Assembly (NCBI RefSeq): GCF_029784135.1
Contig: NC_073746.1
Coordinates: forward strand, 31,960,387-32,024,386
Direction of reading: 5' to 3'
Origin: Toxorhynchites rutilus septentrionalis
Lineage: Eukaryota > Arthropoda > Insecta > Diptera > Culicidae
Length of the DNA: 64,000 nt
Shown: in pieces, positions 61,062 through 64,000 of the stretch
How positions within the stretch are numbered: the stretch's first letter is position 1
Layout: each line of letters starts with the position of its first letter
Program-made: the position numbers and the translations under genes
Notes under the pieces: generated by a model
Told to the model about the DNA's origin: nothing
Databases searched by the model: none
What the model saw: the letters and a program-made list of their open reading frames with translations, nothing else

Positions 61062-61370
61062 AAGAGAAAAAATGTAATATTTCAACGTAAAGTCGAAAGT
61101 TTATTGGCTTTTATAAGAACAATGAGGTAAAAATCGTGATTTTTGAAGATTATAACTGAAGGCTCACCAGGAATTGTTTGAAATGATATTGCAGTGGATT
61201 TAGAAAATATACGAGTTAGATGTCGCAGAACAAATTATAGAGCATTTAGAGAGCATCAATTTAATTGGTAGAAACAATCATGTTTATTATGCATTTTTTG
61301 GGATAAAATTAATAACGTCAACTTAAAAACCACTAACTTTTAAATTTTTTAACTATCAAAGTGTTACTAA
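61062..61370 (+). repeat. repeat B, copy 3 (right part)
   Basis: It continues the match to 755-1020 (GTAATATTTCAACG, GGTAAAAATCGTGATTTTTGA, CACCAGGAATTGTTT split over small changes). Similarity fades near 61370. Confidence 0.7.
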
Positions 61371-64000
61371 AACAGCATTGTTTTAGTGTGAAATTTCACT
61401 TTGGCAACGTGCATACATATTCGAGATATCGATCATTACTACCGAGAAAATAATAATGGATTTCCATGTCCCCAATCTAATATTTCAAAACAAAAATTAA
61501 ACGGGAAAACGTAAACCTTGCTAAAGGATCGTATCCTATGTTTCAAACTAACCTAACGGGCGAATCATTATCCTCGTTGAATGGACCCCATTACATTCAC
61601 CTCAGAATAAATGTCCAAAAACGAAGAAAAAAATTGTTCCTGTTGTAGTTGGGGCGATTTTTTCCGGTCAAGGCACCCATTCGATTTTTTTGTTTCAGAT
61701 GACCAGAAGGGCTGAAATCGTGTGCGCCATGACACATCTTTTTTTTTAACCCTCTCACTTCATCATCTCTTCACTATTCTAGTTATGAATATTTTTTTCT
61801 GCGTTCGATTCTTGTTTTATTGTTACAAGATAGATGAACAAATTATGATACACTGGATAGTAAAAATATTCTTTGTTTTAATTTTACGGAGCTCGAAAAA
61901 ACGTCCGAAATTCGTGTCTCTACACTAGAACACCCCCTTAAACTAAATTTGAACGAATTTTCTCCAGTCTCCAGCAACAACTAAAATACTAGCTCAAACT
62001 AAACTCTCGACCTTCCGAAACATGCAGAAAATCAATCACATACACATATTTCATTGCACAGAGATTGCATGTGCATATCGACTAATCAAAACCGCGGAAT
62101 TTTCGTTTAGGCAATGCTTTGCACTTTTGAATTTGTTATAGTTAGCTTTCTTCATTGTAATAAAATTTTATAGACATCCAAAGGAAATTATGCAATCGGT
62201 ACAGCGACAGATAGCTACTTTGTTCTCGCAGTAGCTACTTCAGGAGATTGCGTGTTCTTTCACTATAAATCAAATGGACAATCCAGGCTTAGAATCTACA
62301 ACCAACACGTTTACAGTTCAATCCCTTTTTCCAACCTCCGAAAACGAACTACAACACGAACCAACTTCTATCGGTTCTAGATCTGAACATATTAAAGATT
62401 AGTTGCCCTCGGAATCCTTCTGCACAGCGAACAACAAAAACCCTTTTCCAATCCAATTTCCCGTGCGTTCTTATTTTATTTTATTTTTTGAACTCGAAGA
62501 CAACCGACTGTTAACACTTGCGCGTTTAATTTACTTTTCCAACGAGTGAAATCAACGCCTCGCTGCCCCCGAGAAGTCTGGCATTTTCAATTAACACGAA
62601 GTAGATAATATCGATGCGATTGGCTTTGTTTGCGTTTGTTCTGATGCGTAGATTCTGTTCAGTCGTCGATCCTTATCGCAATTCGCTGCTTTCCCCTGAA
62701 TTGGAAGCCTTACAGAACCAAACGCATTCACTTAATTGCCTAGTTGAAAAAGGGTGTATCCTTTTCTACAAGTTGTTCAGTGCAAGTTGTCACGTTTCGT
62801 ACCGGCTCAATGAAGGACTCTGTTGACAGTGCGTACTATTATTATAAAAGTTTCGACCATTTGTTGATTTTGTGAATATTTTAAAAGTTACGAAGTACAG
62901 TTACGTGACTTGTGGACGTGATGCAACTTTGTATCGAAATTTTCCTCCCATCCGCTCGATTCAACAATGTCGGCTCATGTCAGCGACCAATAATGAGAAA
63001 CTTGTCGATTCTCATTAGTATTCTATAACTTTATCCCTTCGGCTAATAGATTCGTCAACAACCATTGCGATAAATGTGGTTTAGAGAGCTAGTAAAGAGA
63101 ACAAAACTTTCCCGTCGCACGAGCCAATCTATCCCGCAAGAAATAACTTCATGAGTGTAAGCAAAGCGTCAATTATCATAAAAATTTTCCTCATTTTTTG
63201 TTGTACCGTATTTTTGTGTATGCGACTTATTTTGGCTTCATTTACATATTTCGCGTTCTTTCCCTCCCCTGTGTAGATAATGAGTCTGACATTCGAACGT
63301 ACGCAAACCTCTTGAACTTTCGCCGAGTTTGCGGGGGAGTGGGGAAAAGATGGCGCGTACCGAGTCAATAAATTCATAACTTAATTTCTGGCTGCAATGA
63401 GCGGCAATCACGACAGCCATTATCGCGCTTGGCTTGACTTTTGCTATCTCGAGAACACTTTGTCGGAGCCGAGGCGTAATACAAAACACTATTAATGGTA
63501 AGTACAGGTGCCTAGCCTGAGCGGGTGTCCTTGTTCCTAATCTCACTCGATTCTTGGTGGAATTTGTTAGCGTCTTAATTTATACCATTTTATGTCTTCA
63601 AATCTCCTTCCCAACCGCTGGTTGGCAATTAAATGCCTTCTGGGTCTGGGTCTGAGTCATGTGACAAAATTGTATCTGAAACTGTGTGTATTTTCGTATC
63701 GATCGGGGCAAAGTTCGACGAATCATCTAATGCTAAGATCGAATTTATTCCAGAACGCTTTTACCGACCCGTGTTTTCGTGCTCATAACATATTTGGGAA
63801 TATTTCAAAAAGAATTAAATTTAATCGTAAACAGCACTAATCGATTTGTCGATTCCCATCGTCGTATTTTATGCGATCCCGAACTCTAATTGATTGATGC
63901 ACGTTAAATTAACGGCAAAACATATACAGAATCTTCCGTCAGTCAGTTCTCACTCGTTCCTTAGCCGGCGTTCAGCAGTTCAATCAGAGATGGACGGAGA
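61371..64000. other. no gene recognised
   Basis: No duplicated sequence or recognisable coding region was found. From 62400 the base composition becomes more balanced and repeat-poor, similar to the other islands around invected. Open frames of up to 102 codons lack known motifs. Confidence 0.35.

Noticed and set aside
1..64000. A CRISPR array or prokaryotic operon structure
   Set aside because: The repeats are transposons, SINEs and minisatellites, and the recognised gene has spliceosomal introns.

Overview
The window is insect DNA, almost certainly from an aedine mosquito. It holds a homeobox gene with very long introns. Those introns are filled with mosquito-type repeats, including Feilai-like tRNA-derived SINEs, a DD37E mariner-type element, Helitrons and a non-LTR retrotransposon. 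I recognise only one host protein gene: invected, on the + strand. Its recognisable parts are a 6-nt microexon (26247-26252), an exon carrying the first part of the homeodomain (54689-54816) and a terminal exon (54924-55211). The first coding exon, which should carry the N-terminal engrailed-homology motifs, is not in the window. Positions 1-26246 are therefore probably part of a large first intron, and 26253-54688 is a second intron of 28.4 kb.

Layout. 1-13 kb: TA-flanked repeat B, a terminal-inverted-repeat element nested in another, a Helitron-like element interrupted by family A, minisatellites and SINEs. 13-16 kb: a low-repeat island. 16-25 kb: family A copies, a fold-back element, a Tc1-like element with perfect inverted repeats, and a hAT-like element that itself carries a SINE. 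26-28 kb: the microexon and a low-repeat island. 28-31 kb: a second Helitron-like copy followed by a degraded histone H2A unit. 33-36 kb: a family A copy carrying two more H2A pseudogenes. 36-40 kb: a Helitron inside repeat B, SINEs and a second Tc1-like copy. 40-44 kb: a low-repeat island. 44-49 kb: family A copies carrying histone H4 and possible H1 fragments. 50-53 kb: a DD37E element and fold-back repeats. 54.7-55.7 kb: invected homeobox exons and probable 3' UTR. 57-61 kb: a 45-bp-stem hairpin, a 206-bp MITE and a 5'-truncated non-LTR retrotransposon, the last two both inserted in a copy of repeat B. 61.4-64 kb: no recognisable gene.

The most unusual signal is what I call family A. It is a dispersed element marked at one end by an interrupted palindrome, GACGTAGNNNTACGTC (N region variable), and at the other by the same palindrome core followed by a short hairpin with paired base changes between copies. 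Several copies carry broken replication-dependent histone genes (H2A; H4 with an H1-like tail) together with TATA boxes and histone-type 3' stem-loops. These copies share internal defects, so the fragments were multiplied as passengers. I cannot tell from the sequence alone whether this family is already catalogued. Coordinates of repeats without a target-site duplication are approximate.
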